Source of the DNA: CAZRGV01 sp964599655 | GTDB lineage: Bacteria; Planctomycetota; Planctomycetia; Isosphaerales; Isosphaeraceae | Direction: 5' to 3' | Assembly (NCBI GenBank): GCA_964599655.1 | Contig: CAZRGV010000209.1 | Span: forward strand, 1-8,420 | DNA length: 8,420 nt | Shown here: positions 1 through 6,005 of the stretch, one piece after another | Layout of the letters: every line of letters starts with the position of its first letter | How positions within the stretch are numbered: position 1 is the stretch's first letter | Made by a program: the position numbers and the translations under genes | The notes under the pieces: generated by a model | The model's input: the letters and a program-made list of their open reading frames with translations, nothing else | Told to the model about the DNA's origin: nothing | The model's database searches: none

Positions 1-99
1 CTCGACGATCAGGGCCGCGAGTGCCCGCGCGGGGTGTCGGGCAAGCTCTGCATCAAGTCGGCGTGGCCCGGCATCATGCGCACGACGTGGGGCGACCAC
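1..99 (+). pseudogene. acs: Acetyl-CoA synthetase fragment (internal piece)
   Basis: Frame 1 of the plus strand reads as an internal segment of AMP-forming acetyl-CoA synthetase, the enzyme that activates acetate to acetyl-CoA. The visible signature is a Val/Leu-Asp-Asp-x-Gly start, then G-K-L-C-I-K, then WPGIMRT, then WGDH ending at base 99. This matches the family stretch G-x-L-x-I-x-x-x-WPG-x-x-RT-x-x-GDH that precedes the C-terminal lid domain. After the His codon at 97-99 the resemblance stops. The frame stays open to 477 but only as the antisense of the hsp20 gene. The upstream part is outside the window. The lid domain with the catalytic lysine would be absent, so the product cannot be a working synthetase. 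Identification is by motif recall, from 33 codons only. Confidence 0.6.
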
Positions 100-389
100 T
101 CAGCCTCGATGAGCCCGGTCTCGCGCCGCAACAGTTCGTGCCCGCGAGTGAGGAAGGCCGGCATGTGCAGGCCTCGCTCGATGCCGAAGTCCTCGAACAG
201 CCGGTCCATCTCCTCGGCGAACCGCCGAATGAAGGCGAAGGGGCTGCCAGACCGCAACGCCAGGGAGGACGCACGGCGAGCCAGTCGCCCGGCACGCCGC
301 CCGTCGCCCTCCTCCAAACTCGTGGTCGGCGTCTCCTGTCCTTGGGTGACATTCGCCTTCGGCCTTGGGGCCTCTTTGACTTCCGCCAT
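9..389 (-). CDS. Truncated Hsp20-family small heat-shock protein (N-terminal part only)
   Basis: This 126-codon frame encodes the N-terminal arm of an Hsp20/alpha-crystallin-type chaperone, an ATP-independent holdase. A low-complexity leader (residues 1-48) is followed by SPFAFIRRFAEEMDRLFEDFG at about 49-69, the usual amphipathic segment, and then EAEWSPHV at about 95-102. In the family that motif opens the alpha-crystallin domain. Beyond residue 102 the roughly 90-residue beta-sandwich domain is missing and is replaced by about 24 unrelated residues that are the antisense of an acetyl-CoA synthetase fragment. The start is well supported by AAGGAGAG upstream of ATG at 387-389. It lies 69 bases downstream of the 83-residue gene and is probably cotranscribed with it. 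Loss of the core domain means the product is probably non-functional; an assembly chimera is an equally good explanation. Confidence 0.6.
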   Translation of the reverse strand: MAEVKEAPRPKANVTQGQETPTTSLEEGDGRRAGRLARRASSLALRSGSPFAFIRRFAEEMDRLFEDFGIERGLHMPAFLTRGHELLRRETGLIEAEWSPHVVRMMPGHADLMQSLPDTPRGHSRP

Positions 390-458
390 GGCTCTCTCCT
401 TGTTGTGGGAACTCGTGATGTTGTCCGTACTGCCGGCGCGAGGCCGGTTGAAGGCGAT

Positions 459-710
459 TCAGAAGCAGCCCCTCTGAATCTCCTCCCCGATCATCTGTTT
501 GAGACGCCGGACGTTGTCCTGGTCCTGGCGTTTGAGATCGCGCCAGAACGCTTGCAAGTCCGCACGTCCTTCCGCGTTGGCAATCCTCTGGTCGTATCGC
601 CAGAGGGCATCGAGCCGCTTGCTCAGCTCGTGGATCAGGTCGTGGTCGTGGTCGGCGCACCCGCAGGTTTCTCCCAGGTGCTCCATTTGCTTCTCGGCGG
701 CGAGACTCAT
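459..710 (-). CDS. Small Cys/His-containing hypothetical protein (83 aa)
   Basis: I do not recognise a named family. The 83-residue protein begins at an ATG with a strong AAGGAGG ribosome binding site 6 bases upstream. Near the N terminus is CGCADHDHD (residues 16-24), a cluster of Cys16, Cys18, His21 and His23 that could bind a metal, with another Cys at position 82. The rest, about residues 24-80, is charged and should be mostly alpha-helical (HELSKRLDALWRYD, then a second helix rich in Arg, Asp and Gln), so a small helical hairpin is likely. There is no signal peptide or membrane segment, so it should be cytoplasmic. It precedes the hsp20 gene in the same direction, which suggests a stress-related role by association only. 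Confidence 0.75.
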   Translation of the reverse strand: MSLAAEKQMEHLGETCGCADHDHDLIHELSKRLDALWRYDQRIANAEGRADLQAFWRDLKRQDQDNVRRLKQMIGEEIQRGCF

Positions 711-1143
711 CGCGATCCTCCTTCCAGGTGAAATGAATGGGCCGGAATTCGGGCGGGTACCCTCGCTCGTTCCGACAATGACCTCAAACGGTTCCCTTCA
801 CTCTCCACCAGTTCAGGAACGGACGATCCTCCCGCTCTCGACCGAAGTGGTCGGAAGCGTGGGTTGGGCGGGACGGACGCGCAGACCTGGCCCGCGGTTA
901 TCGCGGGTTTCACCCGAGTCGCGCAACCGGTTCGGACGCCCCGCGGCCGATCCCGGTCGAGCGCCGGAGCCAACTCGTGCGGAGCGAAAGGGCAAGCGGT
1001 GTGTTGTCGCCATGCCGCCGAACTCCCTGAGGACTGTCTGGGTCGAATCCCAGACCCGGATCCCGGGTGCAGCAGCCATTACCGCGTGATGGGATCGCTT
1101 CCGAACGATCCGCGCTGTCCGCTCGTGAGACAGAAAGACAAAG
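711..1143. other. Gene-free stretch upstream of the 83-aa gene
   Basis: No frame here has a convincing start, ribosome binding site and protein-like composition; the open frames look like GC-driven chance frames. It holds several short inverted repeats: a 6-bp stem CCCGCG/CGCGGG around 891-907 and the double hairpin at 1036-1068. The promoter of the minus-strand 83-residue gene should lie within its first hundred or so bases, but I could not identify convincing -35 and -10 boxes. Confidence 0.5.
1036..1068. repeat. Two adjacent small inverted repeats
   Basis: GTCTGGG (1036-1042) pairs perfectly with CCCAGAC (1049-1055) around the six-base loop TCGAAT. Overlapping its end, ACCCGG (1054-1059) pairs with CCGGGT (1063-1068) around ATC. 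The first arm resembles a tRNA T-arm (GGTCGAATCC) but is one base short in the loop, and no other tRNA arms are visible around it. There is no T-run on either side, so neither looks like an intrinsic terminator. The role is unknown. Confidence 0.35.
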
Positions 1144-1180
1144 AAAAAACCCCGACCATGCGTTCAATCGCACGGCGGGG
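1144..1180 (-). terminator. Strong intrinsic terminator (minus strand)
   Basis: Read on the minus strand, CCCCGCCGTGCG pairs with CGCATGGTCGGGG around the loop ATTGAA. The stem has 12 pairs with one G-U wobble and one bulged base. It is immediately followed by six T residues and CTTT. This is a textbook Rho-independent terminator for transcription moving toward lower coordinates. It could end the candidate small RNA or read-through from the 64-residue gene. Confidence 0.75.
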
Positions 1181-1226
1181 CCGCCCTAGCCAGATGAGTT
1201 ATTGCTCGCGACGGGCAATAACCACC
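1144..1226 (-). ncRNA. Candidate small RNA of about 83 nt
   Basis: On the minus strand a plausible promoter (1231-1259) is followed by two stable hairpins and no protein-coding frame with a ribosome binding site. The first hairpin is GTTATTGCCC/GAGCAATAAC (1198-1222), a 10-bp stem with one G-U pair and a five-base loop. The second is the terminator at 1150-1180 with a six-T tail ending at 1144. Together they would give a compact transcript of about 83 nucleotides starting near 1226-1224. Both stems, one containing a wobble pair, suggest selection on RNA structure. I cannot match it to a known family. An alternative is a transcribed 3' leftover between two terminators. Confidence 0.35.
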
Positions 1227-1230
1227 TTGA

Positions 1231-1259
1231 AGAGTAGCGACCTCACCGTTTCTCGTCAA
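1231..1259 (-). promoter_or_regulatory. Possible sigma-70-type promoter for the candidate small RNA
   Basis: The minus strand shows TTGACG (1259-1254), a 17-base spacer, and TACTCT (1236-1231). The -35 box matches the consensus at five of six positions, the -10 box at only three or four. The expected start would be near 1226-1224, just before the first hairpin. The weak -10 box keeps confidence low. Confidence 0.3.
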
Positions 1260-1274
1260 GAATCCATGGATCGG

Positions 1275-1317
1275 AAAAAAGACTCGACGTCTTGATTGGC
1301 TCACTTCAGAGTGAGCC
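1275..1317 (-). terminator. Tandem hairpins with T-run, likely terminator
   Basis: A perfect 8-bp stem, GGCTCACT (1298-1305) with AGTGAGCC (1310-1317) around a four-base loop, lies next to a weaker 5-bp stem AAGAC/GTCTT (1279-1293). Read on the minus strand, the second stem ends in a run of six T residues (1280-1275). The pair probably ends minus-strand transcripts coming from the 64-residue gene about 320 bases upstream. The first stem lacks a T-run of its own and might instead be an operator or processing site. Confidence 0.5.
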
Positions 1318-1634
1318 GACGCGTGATTCCCCTGCCACGGAACACAAGGATCTTCGGGCTCAACAACTCGCTGATGCCCGACGGTTCCGGATCGCACCGA
1401 GGAACCCACGTCCCGCTCGGAGGCGCCCTCAAGGCTGGGGCCATGATCGCGGAACAGCGTGTTGCTCCAGGGGATGGGGAAACACCGCATCAGACCGGTC
1501 GCTGGACCAAGCCTGCTCCTGGCACCCGCCGCAGACTTGCACAGGATGGCGTCAGCGGCCTCATTCTCCTCAGCGTTCGGGATTCATGGCCCGTCCCTGA
1601 TCCCCCTTGCGGACCTGCCACGGGTCTTCGGATT
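1318..1634. other. Gene-free stretch downstream of the 64-aa gene
   Basis: I see no supported gene. The open frames on either strand lack ribosome binding sites and have no recognisable domains. It would be the 3' untranslated tail of the 64-residue gene on the minus strand, ending at the tandem hairpins. No repeat or mobile-element feature was noticed. Confidence 0.4.
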
Positions 1635-1829
1635 TCAACGCCCCCCGGTATGCGACTTCTTCACGGATTTCGAGGCGTTGGCGTCTCGCGCTCGCTGGCT
1701 CTCGGCGGCTTCTCGGCACTGCTCGGCCTCAACGTTCTGGGGACGCTCCGGCCGGCCGCCCTTGCCGCCTTCCGCCAAGGGCTTTTCTGGAGCCGCATCC
1801 GAGCGCTTGGGCTTGCCGGTTCTCGCCAT
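1635..1829 (-). CDS. Small basic hypothetical protein (64 aa)
   Basis: I do not recognise the family. The start is well supported by AAGGAGA seven bases before ATG at 1827-1829, and there is a good promoter further upstream (1874-1902). The protein is very hydrophilic, rich in Lys, Arg, Glu, Ala and Gly. It has a Pro/Gly-rich first half, a single Cys38, and a Lys-rich end (SKSVKKSHTGGR). It has no membrane segment or signal peptide and is probably largely disordered. Basic composition could fit nucleic-acid binding, but that is a guess. The final codons include a run of six G residues just before the stop, where a one-base error or slippage would extend the frame; the extended reading looked like noise. 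Confidence 0.6.
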   Translation of the reverse strand: MARTGKPKRSDAAPEKPLAEGGKGGRPERPQNVEAEQCREAAESQRARDANASKSVKKSHTGGR

Positions 1830-1873
1830 GGTCGTCTCCTTCGGCTGGAGTTAAGAATAAAAATTAAAAAAAC

Positions 1874-1902
1874 ATGATATGATACACATCACACTCGATC
1901 AA
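1874..1902 (-). promoter_or_regulatory. Sigma-70-type promoter of the 64-aa gene
   Basis: On the minus strand TTGATC (1902-1897) is separated by exactly 17 bases from TATCAT (1879-1874), which matches the -10 consensus at five of six positions. The start would be near 1867, giving a leader of roughly 38 bases. The region below it is unusually AT-rich for this window (a near-continuous A/T run at 1853-1872). The -10 overlaps a partial palindrome (ATGATATGATACA), which could be an operator. Confidence 0.6.
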
Positions 1903-1939
1903 GACGTGTTTCGCCCATGGTCCAGGCACGCGAGGGGGG

Positions 1940-2386
1940 CTATGAGTCGTTGGCCCTCTCGACACCCGATGGCATCTCCTTCTCCACGAGAGCCCCAACC
2001 TCCCGGAACTCCTCGGCCAGAAGGCTGAGAATGTCATCCAGGCTGACCAGGCCCGCGAGGGTCCCGTCGGCGCGGACGACCGGCACGCGCCGGAACGCCC
2101 CGGACCGCATCAGGGATAACGCATGTTCGATCGGCGTTTCCTCCGTGACTGTTCTTGGATCTCTCGTCATGACCTCGGCGACGAAGGTCTGACGGGGATC
2201 CTTGCCCTGAGCCAGAACCCGCACCACCAGGTCCCGATCGGTGAGCAGGCCGACCGGCTCCTTGGCCGGGTTGAGGATGACCAGGGTCCCGACCTTCCGC
2301 TCCCACATTCGCTGGGCGGCGGCCTGGACGGTCTCCTCGGGGTCCGCGAGGTCCACGACGCGGGTGCAGATGCGACCGACCGACAT
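1940..2386 (-). CDS. CBS-domain pair protein (148 aa)
   Basis: This is a stand-alone Bateman module: two CBS domains that typically bind adenosyl nucleotides and regulate partner proteins. CBS1 spans about residues 5-63 (including the end motif VGLLTDRDLVVRVL). CBS2 spans about 68-130, starting with VAEVMTRDPRTV and ending with AGLVSLDDILSLLAEE. The S/T-x-x-D pattern (TDRD, SLDD) that contacts ribose in nucleotide-binding members is present in both. A short charged tail follows. AAGGAGG lies six bases before the ATG. There is no membrane segment or catalytic domain, so it is a cytoplasmic regulator of unknown partner. Single CBS proteins of this size often sit in stress-gene neighbourhoods, which agrees with the small heat-shock gene further downstream. 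Confidence 0.9.
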   Translation of the reverse strand: MSVGRICTRVVDLADPEETVQAAAQRMWERKVGTLVILNPAKEPVGLLTDRDLVVRVLAQGKDPRQTFVAEVMTRDPRTVTEETPIEHALSLMRSGAFRRVPVVRADGTLAGLVSLDDILSLLAEEFREVGALVEKEMPSGVERANDS

Positions 2387-2821
2387 CAGACCCTCCTTTC
2401 CAACCCGGAGTTGTTACCCCAGTGTGGGAAAACGCGTGATCGGTGCTCCGACTGAGTCCTTACCACCAGCGTCTCCATCTCACGTGGTCTGGACACGTCG
2501 AGTTATGTTTCTCCCAACGACAAGGCCCCGTCCGCGCGGGAAGTCGCGCGTCGGGGCCACCATCGCCAACGTCGCGCCGCCTCTCACGAGCGGCACAACC
2601 CACGCGTTAGCGTATCGCGCGGCAAATGGATCGACAAGTGGGATATCTCTCGATTCGCGACAGGGACACGGGCAATCGGGTCGCGTAAAAGGGAGGAATC
2701 TCCTGTGAGTGTCAGACGGGCCGTTCCCCTCCCGCCAAAGTGCTTCCCCTCAAACCGCGCCTCGAATCCACGCCTCCCACGATGACGTCGGCGAGGTGCG
2801 TGGCGGTGCCCATGGGCACGA
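2387..2821. other. Gene-free stretch between CBS and CapA genes
   Basis: No convincing gene was found. It contains the large GC-rich hairpin at 2524-2558 and should contain the promoter of the CBS gene, for which no clear boxes were visible. A GGGAGG at 2691-2696 is followed by GTG codons at 2705 and 2709 on the plus strand, but the frames behind them are short or run antisense into capA and look non-coding. Confidence 0.4.
2524..2558 (-). terminator. GC-rich hairpin, probable terminator after the capA-like gene
   Basis: GGCCCCG (2524-2530) pairs with CGGGGCC (2552-2558), and inside it CGCGCG (2533-2538) pairs with CGCGCG (2545-2550) around the loop GGAAGT. That makes 13 pairs interrupted by a small asymmetric internal loop. 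On the minus strand it is followed by TTGTCGTT, a mediocre T-rich tail. It could therefore end transcripts from the capA-like gene some 260 bases upstream. On the plus strand there is no T-run. Confidence 0.45.
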
Positions 2822-3940
2822 TCAGTCCCAGCGGACGGCTAGCATGCCGTCATCCTCTAATGCGACATGCGCGCCAAAGCCAATGCTCTCGCGATTGAGC
2901 ATGTCTTGAAGCCAGTCAGCGTCCTCTGGGCTGGCACGATTCAAGCGGAAATGCCGGATCCGCATCGGAGCCAACCGCAGCCTGATCATTGTTCTCGTGG
3001 ACGGCTCGAAGGTTGGAAAATACATGAACGTCAAGTCAGGCCGATACCATTCATAGCCTCCAATGCCTTCGTAGTCGTTCAGGAAGTCGCCGCAACCGTA
3101 AAGGATCAACCGGCCATTATAAATTTCTAGACCTTTGACATGATGCGACGAGTGACCGTGAATGAGATTGACGCGGGCTTCGTCGATCAGGCGGTGGGCA
3201 AAGCCGATCTGCTCCGAGGGAATGGCGTAGCCCCAGTTGGAGCCCCAGTGAATCGAGACAAGGACGATGTCACCGTCCCGGGCGTGGCGCTCGACGGTGT
3301 CCGCGACATTCCGCGCGGCCTCGTCCGAGAGATCCGGGATCACATTGATGCCAGGTCTCTCGGACGTCGCCTCCCATTCAGCCGGAACACCGGCCGTCGG
3401 CGACCCGAACGCGAAAACCAGGACCCGGCCCTGTTGGTCGAGATCGAGTCGTACCGGCGCCTCCGCCCGCGAGGCGTCGCGTCCGGCCCCCGCCGCCTTG
3501 ATGCCGGCTTCCTCGAGCGTCCTGAGGGTCTCGAGAAGTCCGGTATAGCCCCAGTCCATGACGTGGTTGTTCGCCAGAGCGCAGACGTCGATGCCCGCGC
3601 TCGTAAGGCAGCGGATATTCGACGGGTGCATCCGATAGTGAATCGCCTTGTTCTCCCAGAACTCGTCGCTGGTGGTAACGCTCGTCTCCAGGTTGATCAA
3701 TCGCATGGCCGGCCCGACGTGGCGGAGTACGTCCAGGGCATCGCCCCACACGTAATCGAAGCCGACGGGGATCCCAATGCGGCCAGTTGCTTGCTCAGCC
3801 AGCCGGACGTAGTCCCGAGCGTCCCGCACGCAGGGCTCGAACAGGGTCGGATCCCCGGGATGTGGCAGGATTTGATCGATCCCGCGACCCGTCATGACGT
3901 CCCCGCACAGGAAGATCGTGATCTCCCGCGTTACGGCCAT
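2822..3940 (-). CDS. CapA-family (poly-gamma-glutamate synthesis type) metallophosphoesterase-like protein
   Basis: The 372-residue protein carries the CapA/PgsA fold related to calcineurin-type phosphoesterases. Visible family motifs in order are GDVMTGRG (13-20), INLETSVT (82-89), ANNHVMDWG (123-131), SIHWGSNWG (229-237), HGHSSHHVKG (261-270) and YGCGDFLND (281-289). These include the Asp, Asn, Glu and His positions that line the putative metal site. In Bacillus, CapA takes part in poly-gamma-glutamate capsule export. Here there is no N-terminal membrane anchor or signal peptide and no capB or capC neighbour, so a cytoplasmic role different from capsule export is likely. The length is normal for the family. 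The ATG at 3938-3940 is preceded only by a modest GGAG. A good promoter lies at 3965-3993, so it is probably transcribed on its own. Confidence 0.9.
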   Translation of the reverse strand: MAVTREITIFLCGDVMTGRGIDQILPHPGDPTLFEPCVRDARDYVRLAEQATGRIGIPVGFDYVWGDALDVLRHVGPAMRLINLETSVTTSDEFWENKAIHYRMHPSNIRCLTSAGIDVCALANNHVMDWGYTGLLETLRTLEEAGIKAAGAGRDASRAEAPVRLDLDQQGRVLVFAFGSPTAGVPAEWEATSERPGINVIPDLSDEAARNVADTVERHARDGDIVLVSIHWGSNWGYAIPSEQIGFAHRLIDEARVNLIHGHSSHHVKGLEIYNGRLILYGCGDFLNDYEGIGGYEWYRPDLTFMYFPTFEPSTRTMIRLRLAPMRIRHFRLNRASPEDADWLQDMLNRESIGFGAHVALEDDGMLAVRWD

Positions 3941-3964
3941 GCCAATGCTCCGGGACCAATGACT

Positions 3965-3993
3965 ATTAGATTATCTAGATTTAAATAAATCAA
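3965..3993 (-). promoter_or_regulatory. Sigma-70-type promoter of the capA-like gene
   Basis: The minus strand has TTGATT (3993-3988), a 17-base spacer and TCTAAT (3970-3965), five of six matches to the -10 consensus. It lies in a strikingly AT-rich island within GC-rich surroundings. The start would be near 3958, leaving a leader of about 18 bases before the ATG. It sits in the 70-base gap after the PAC2 gene stop. Confidence 0.6.
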
Positions 3994-4010
3994 AGTGTTC
4001 TGTCTGATCG

Positions 4011-4940
4011 TTATTCCGTTTTTTTGAAGAGATCCAGGAACCGGTCCTCGTATTCCTGATAGACACCGAGGCGATCCAGCTCGCGCTTCAGCTCGTACGC
4101 GACGGCGCGGTCGCTCTTGGCGCGCTCGAAGAGCTGCTCGAGGTGCCTCTCGTCCTCGGGATTGAGACGCTCGACCTCGGCTGGTTCGTGCTCAACGGCC
4201 TCCTCCTGGGTCGCGGCCTGAGGGCCGAGCGCCTGCTCCATCTGCGAGAGCAGTTCGCCGAGGTGCTGTTCCATCTGCTCGGCCTGCTGGGCCAACTCGC
4301 CCCGATCCACCTCGATCCTACTGAACTTGGCGAAGGCTTCGAGCACGGCCAGCGAAGCCTTCGGGAACGGAAGCTGGGCGAAGATGTGCGGCATCTCCCC
4401 CAGCAAGCACGCCCCGCGCAAGCCGCGCTCGGCCGCCGCTCCGAGCAGTACGCCGTTGAGCCCGCCAATCTGGCCGTCCTCGAGGATCTCCAGACCCAGG
4501 TGACTGAACTCGGCGAGCCCTTCTTCCTCAGTGGCGGCCACGAAGACCCGAGCGTCGTGGGAGGGGTGCATCTGGGTGCCCATGGCCGCGAACGTGAAAA
4601 TGCGTTCCACGCCGAGATCTTGCGCGTAGTCGATCAGTTTGCGGCAAAACGCGTACTTGCCCATTGGTGGCTGCGCCTCGCCGATGAAGACCACCAGGTC
4701 ACGTTGACCGCCGGGGTCTCGCCAGGCGAACAATCGGCTCCTCGGCAGGCGGCCGGCATGAATGATCCCGCCCTTAACCTCGACGCGCTCGACATCGAAG
4801 AGCTCTTCCGCCGGGAGTTCCGCGAGCAGGTGCATGCCGAGCTTGGCGATCAGGTAGTAGCCGGCGCTGACAGCCACATGCCCCATCCCCGGCCAAACCG
4901 CGAGCAGCCAGGGCGCGTTCAGTTTTCCCTCGTCCGGCAT
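4011..4940 (-). CDS. PAC2-family protein with C-terminal coiled coil (309 aa)
   Basis: Residues 1 to about 205 match the PAC2 (proteasome assembly chaperone 2-like, formerly DUF75) family. Landmarks are PWLLAVWPGMGHVAVSAGYY (10-29), KGGIIHAGRLP (57-66), DLVVFIGEAQPP (81-92), FAAMGTQMHPSH (117-128), GQIGGLNGVLLG (156-167) and CLLGEMPHIFAQLPFPKAS (178-196). Eukaryotic and archaeal members assist proteasome assembly, but the function of bacterial PAC2 proteins is mostly unknown. From about 212 to the end the protein is acidic and helical, with heptad-like EQMEQHLGELLSQMEQALG and a final charged segment ending FLDLFKKTE, so oligomerisation is likely. No membrane segment is seen. AGGGGA precedes the ATG. 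Its nearest neighbours, the capA-like gene and a tRNA, give no functional clue. Confidence 0.85.
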   Translation of the reverse strand: MPDEGKLNAPWLLAVWPGMGHVAVSAGYYLIAKLGMHLLAELPAEELFDVERVEVKGGIIHAGRLPRSRLFAWRDPGGQRDLVVFIGEAQPPMGKYAFCRKLIDYAQDLGVERIFTFAAMGTQMHPSHDARVFVAATEEEGLAEFSHLGLEILEDGQIGGLNGVLLGAAAERGLRGACLLGEMPHIFAQLPFPKASLAVLEAFAKFSRIEVDRGELAQQAEQMEQHLGELLSQMEQALGPQAATQEEAVEHEPAEVERLNPEDERHLEQLFERAKSDRAVAYELKRELDRLGVYQEYEDRFLDLFKKTE

Positions 4941-5400
4941 GGATGATTCCCCTGTTCCAGAGGGTCCAATGAGGCTCGACGACCCGCGGATGGCGGAGTT
5001 GCTTCCACGACTCGATCACGACCATCATCCCGCTGCCCGCGCAAGGCATCAAGATCGTCGGCACCACGACCTAGTTCGCCGGGGAGGTGACCACGAAGTC
5101 CGGCAGGAACCTCCTGGAACCACGGGAGTTGCACTCGTTTGGGGCGGACGACGGCGGAATCGGGGGACAGTCCGCGCCGGAGCCGGACCCGCTTTCCCGC
5201 CTTGGGACACGCGATCGAGAATCACTCTGGATGGTCGGCTTTGGAGTCGCGGAACGAAGGGCGTCCGTCGGAGTTCGCGACGTTCGCACCGAAATCGGGC
5301 CAAAGGTCGCGCGAGACAACCTTGGCACCGGAGATTTCGGCCGCGGCTGCGACTGTCGGAGAACGCGCCAAATTCGCCTTTGGGCTGGACTTGGGTCAAA
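4941..5400. other. Gene-free stretch between PAC2 gene and tRNA
   Basis: Several frames stay open here on both strands, as expected at high GC. None has a ribosome binding site with a start codon or any recognisable domain. The 5' leader and promoter of the minus-strand PAC2 gene should lie at its left end, but no clear boxes were seen. A weak hairpin (GCCAAA/TTTGGC, about 5369-5386) just after the tRNA lacks a T-run. Confidence 0.4.
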
Positions 5401-5474
5401 TGGGCGCTACTGGACTCGAACCAGTGACCCCTACCGTGTGAAGATAGTGCTCTAACCAGCTGAGCTAAGCGCCC
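5401..5474 (-). tRNA. tRNA-Val (anticodon CAC)
   Basis: The minus strand folds as a complete 74-nt cloverleaf. The acceptor arms GGGCGCT and AGCGCCC pair perfectly, with discriminator A at 5401. The D-arm contains AGCTCAGCTGGTTAGAGC. The anticodon stem is CTATC/GGTAG with loop TTCACAC, giving anticodon CAC that reads GUG valine codons. The T-arm CTGGTTCGAGTCCAG is canonical. The 3' CCA is not encoded and would be added after transcription. Protein-like frames across it on both strands are translation artefacts of this gene. Confidence 0.97.
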
Positions 5475-5621
5475 GTCGTTGCGTGGCACATTCTGGGCAT
5501 CCGAGGCGAGTCTTCCCTTCGACGTTCAAGACGCGCTTCGATGCTCAGGGTGTGTCCAAGGCCGTTCGACTGCACGACGTTAGCATATCGACCGTGTCGT
5601 CGGCAAGTCGCGATTGAGGCC

Positions 5622-5915
5622 TTAATCCTGGTAGGGTTGTGGCTCGTAGGTCGTTTCGATCGTCGCTCCCGAGGATGGGGGCTCGAATTTCGGAACAGTG
5701 GTTTCGGACGTCACGGGTTCGTAGGACGTTTCCGAGCGGCGCGCGGGCACGTTCGATACCGCGTCGATCTCATCCTCGATTCCGTGCAAGCCTTTCTTGA
5801 ACTCGACGATTCCCTTACCCAGGGAACGCCCCACTTCCGGCAATCGCTTGCCGAACAGGAGCACCGCCACCAACATCACGACGATCATCTCCCCTGGACC
5901 GAGGCTGGGAAACAT
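5622..5915 (-). CDS. tatA: Sec-independent translocase subunit TatA/TatE (97 aa)
   Basis: TatA oligomers act in the cytoplasmic membrane with TatC to move folded proteins across it. The protein has a short N-terminal segment with GPGE (6-9), one membrane helix (about 9-20), the family-defining FG at 21-22 followed by KRLPEVGRSLGKG, and an amphipathic helix with EFKKGLHGIEDEID (38-51). A roughly 45-residue Ser/Thr/Pro/Glu-rich tail follows and is probably disordered. AAGGAG precedes the ATG at a good distance. It lies 128 bases downstream of a second tatA copy in the same direction; no tatC is in the window. FG and RLP residues suit TatA better than TatB. Confidence 0.92.
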   Translation of the reverse strand: MFPSLGPGEMIVVMLVAVLLFGKRLPEVGRSLGKGIVEFKKGLHGIEDEIDAVSNVPARRSETSYEPVTSETTVPKFEPPSSGATIETTYEPQPYQD

Positions 5916-6005
5916 GCCGTGACTCCTTCCTTTCCACTTGGTCTAGTCGAATGAAGCCAGCCCAACCCCTGAAGAATGGGCAGGAAACTGAAAGAGAACC
6001 GATGT

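Noticed and set aside
21..731. Plus-strand open frame of 236 codons at the left edge
   Set aside because: It is antisense to the hsp20 and 83-residue genes, both of which have strong ribosome binding sites.
1296..1877. Plus-strand open frame of 193 codons
   Set aside because: It starts at a TTG inside a hairpin with no ribosome binding site, has no recognisable domain, and overlaps the better supported 64-residue minus-strand gene.
2705..2909. Plus-strand short frames with GTG starts after GGGAGG
   Set aside because: The spacing is only partly good, the frames are short with no homology I can recognise, and the longer one runs antisense into the capA-like gene.
3140..3988. Plus-strand open frame of 282 codons
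   Set aside because: It is antisense to the capA-like gene, whose motifs are clear; the plus frame has no recognisable domain or ribosome binding site.
4143..4946. Plus-strand open frame of 267 codons
   Set aside because: Antisense to the PAC2 gene, driven by high third-position GC; no domain or start signal.
5049..5489. A 146-codon minus-strand frame with LAQLVRALSSHGRGHWFESS near its start, and plus-strand frames with GATGLEPVTPTV or ALLDSNQ
   Set aside because: These are the well-known false proteins produced by translating a tRNA gene; the tRNA-Val at 5401-5474 explains them fully.
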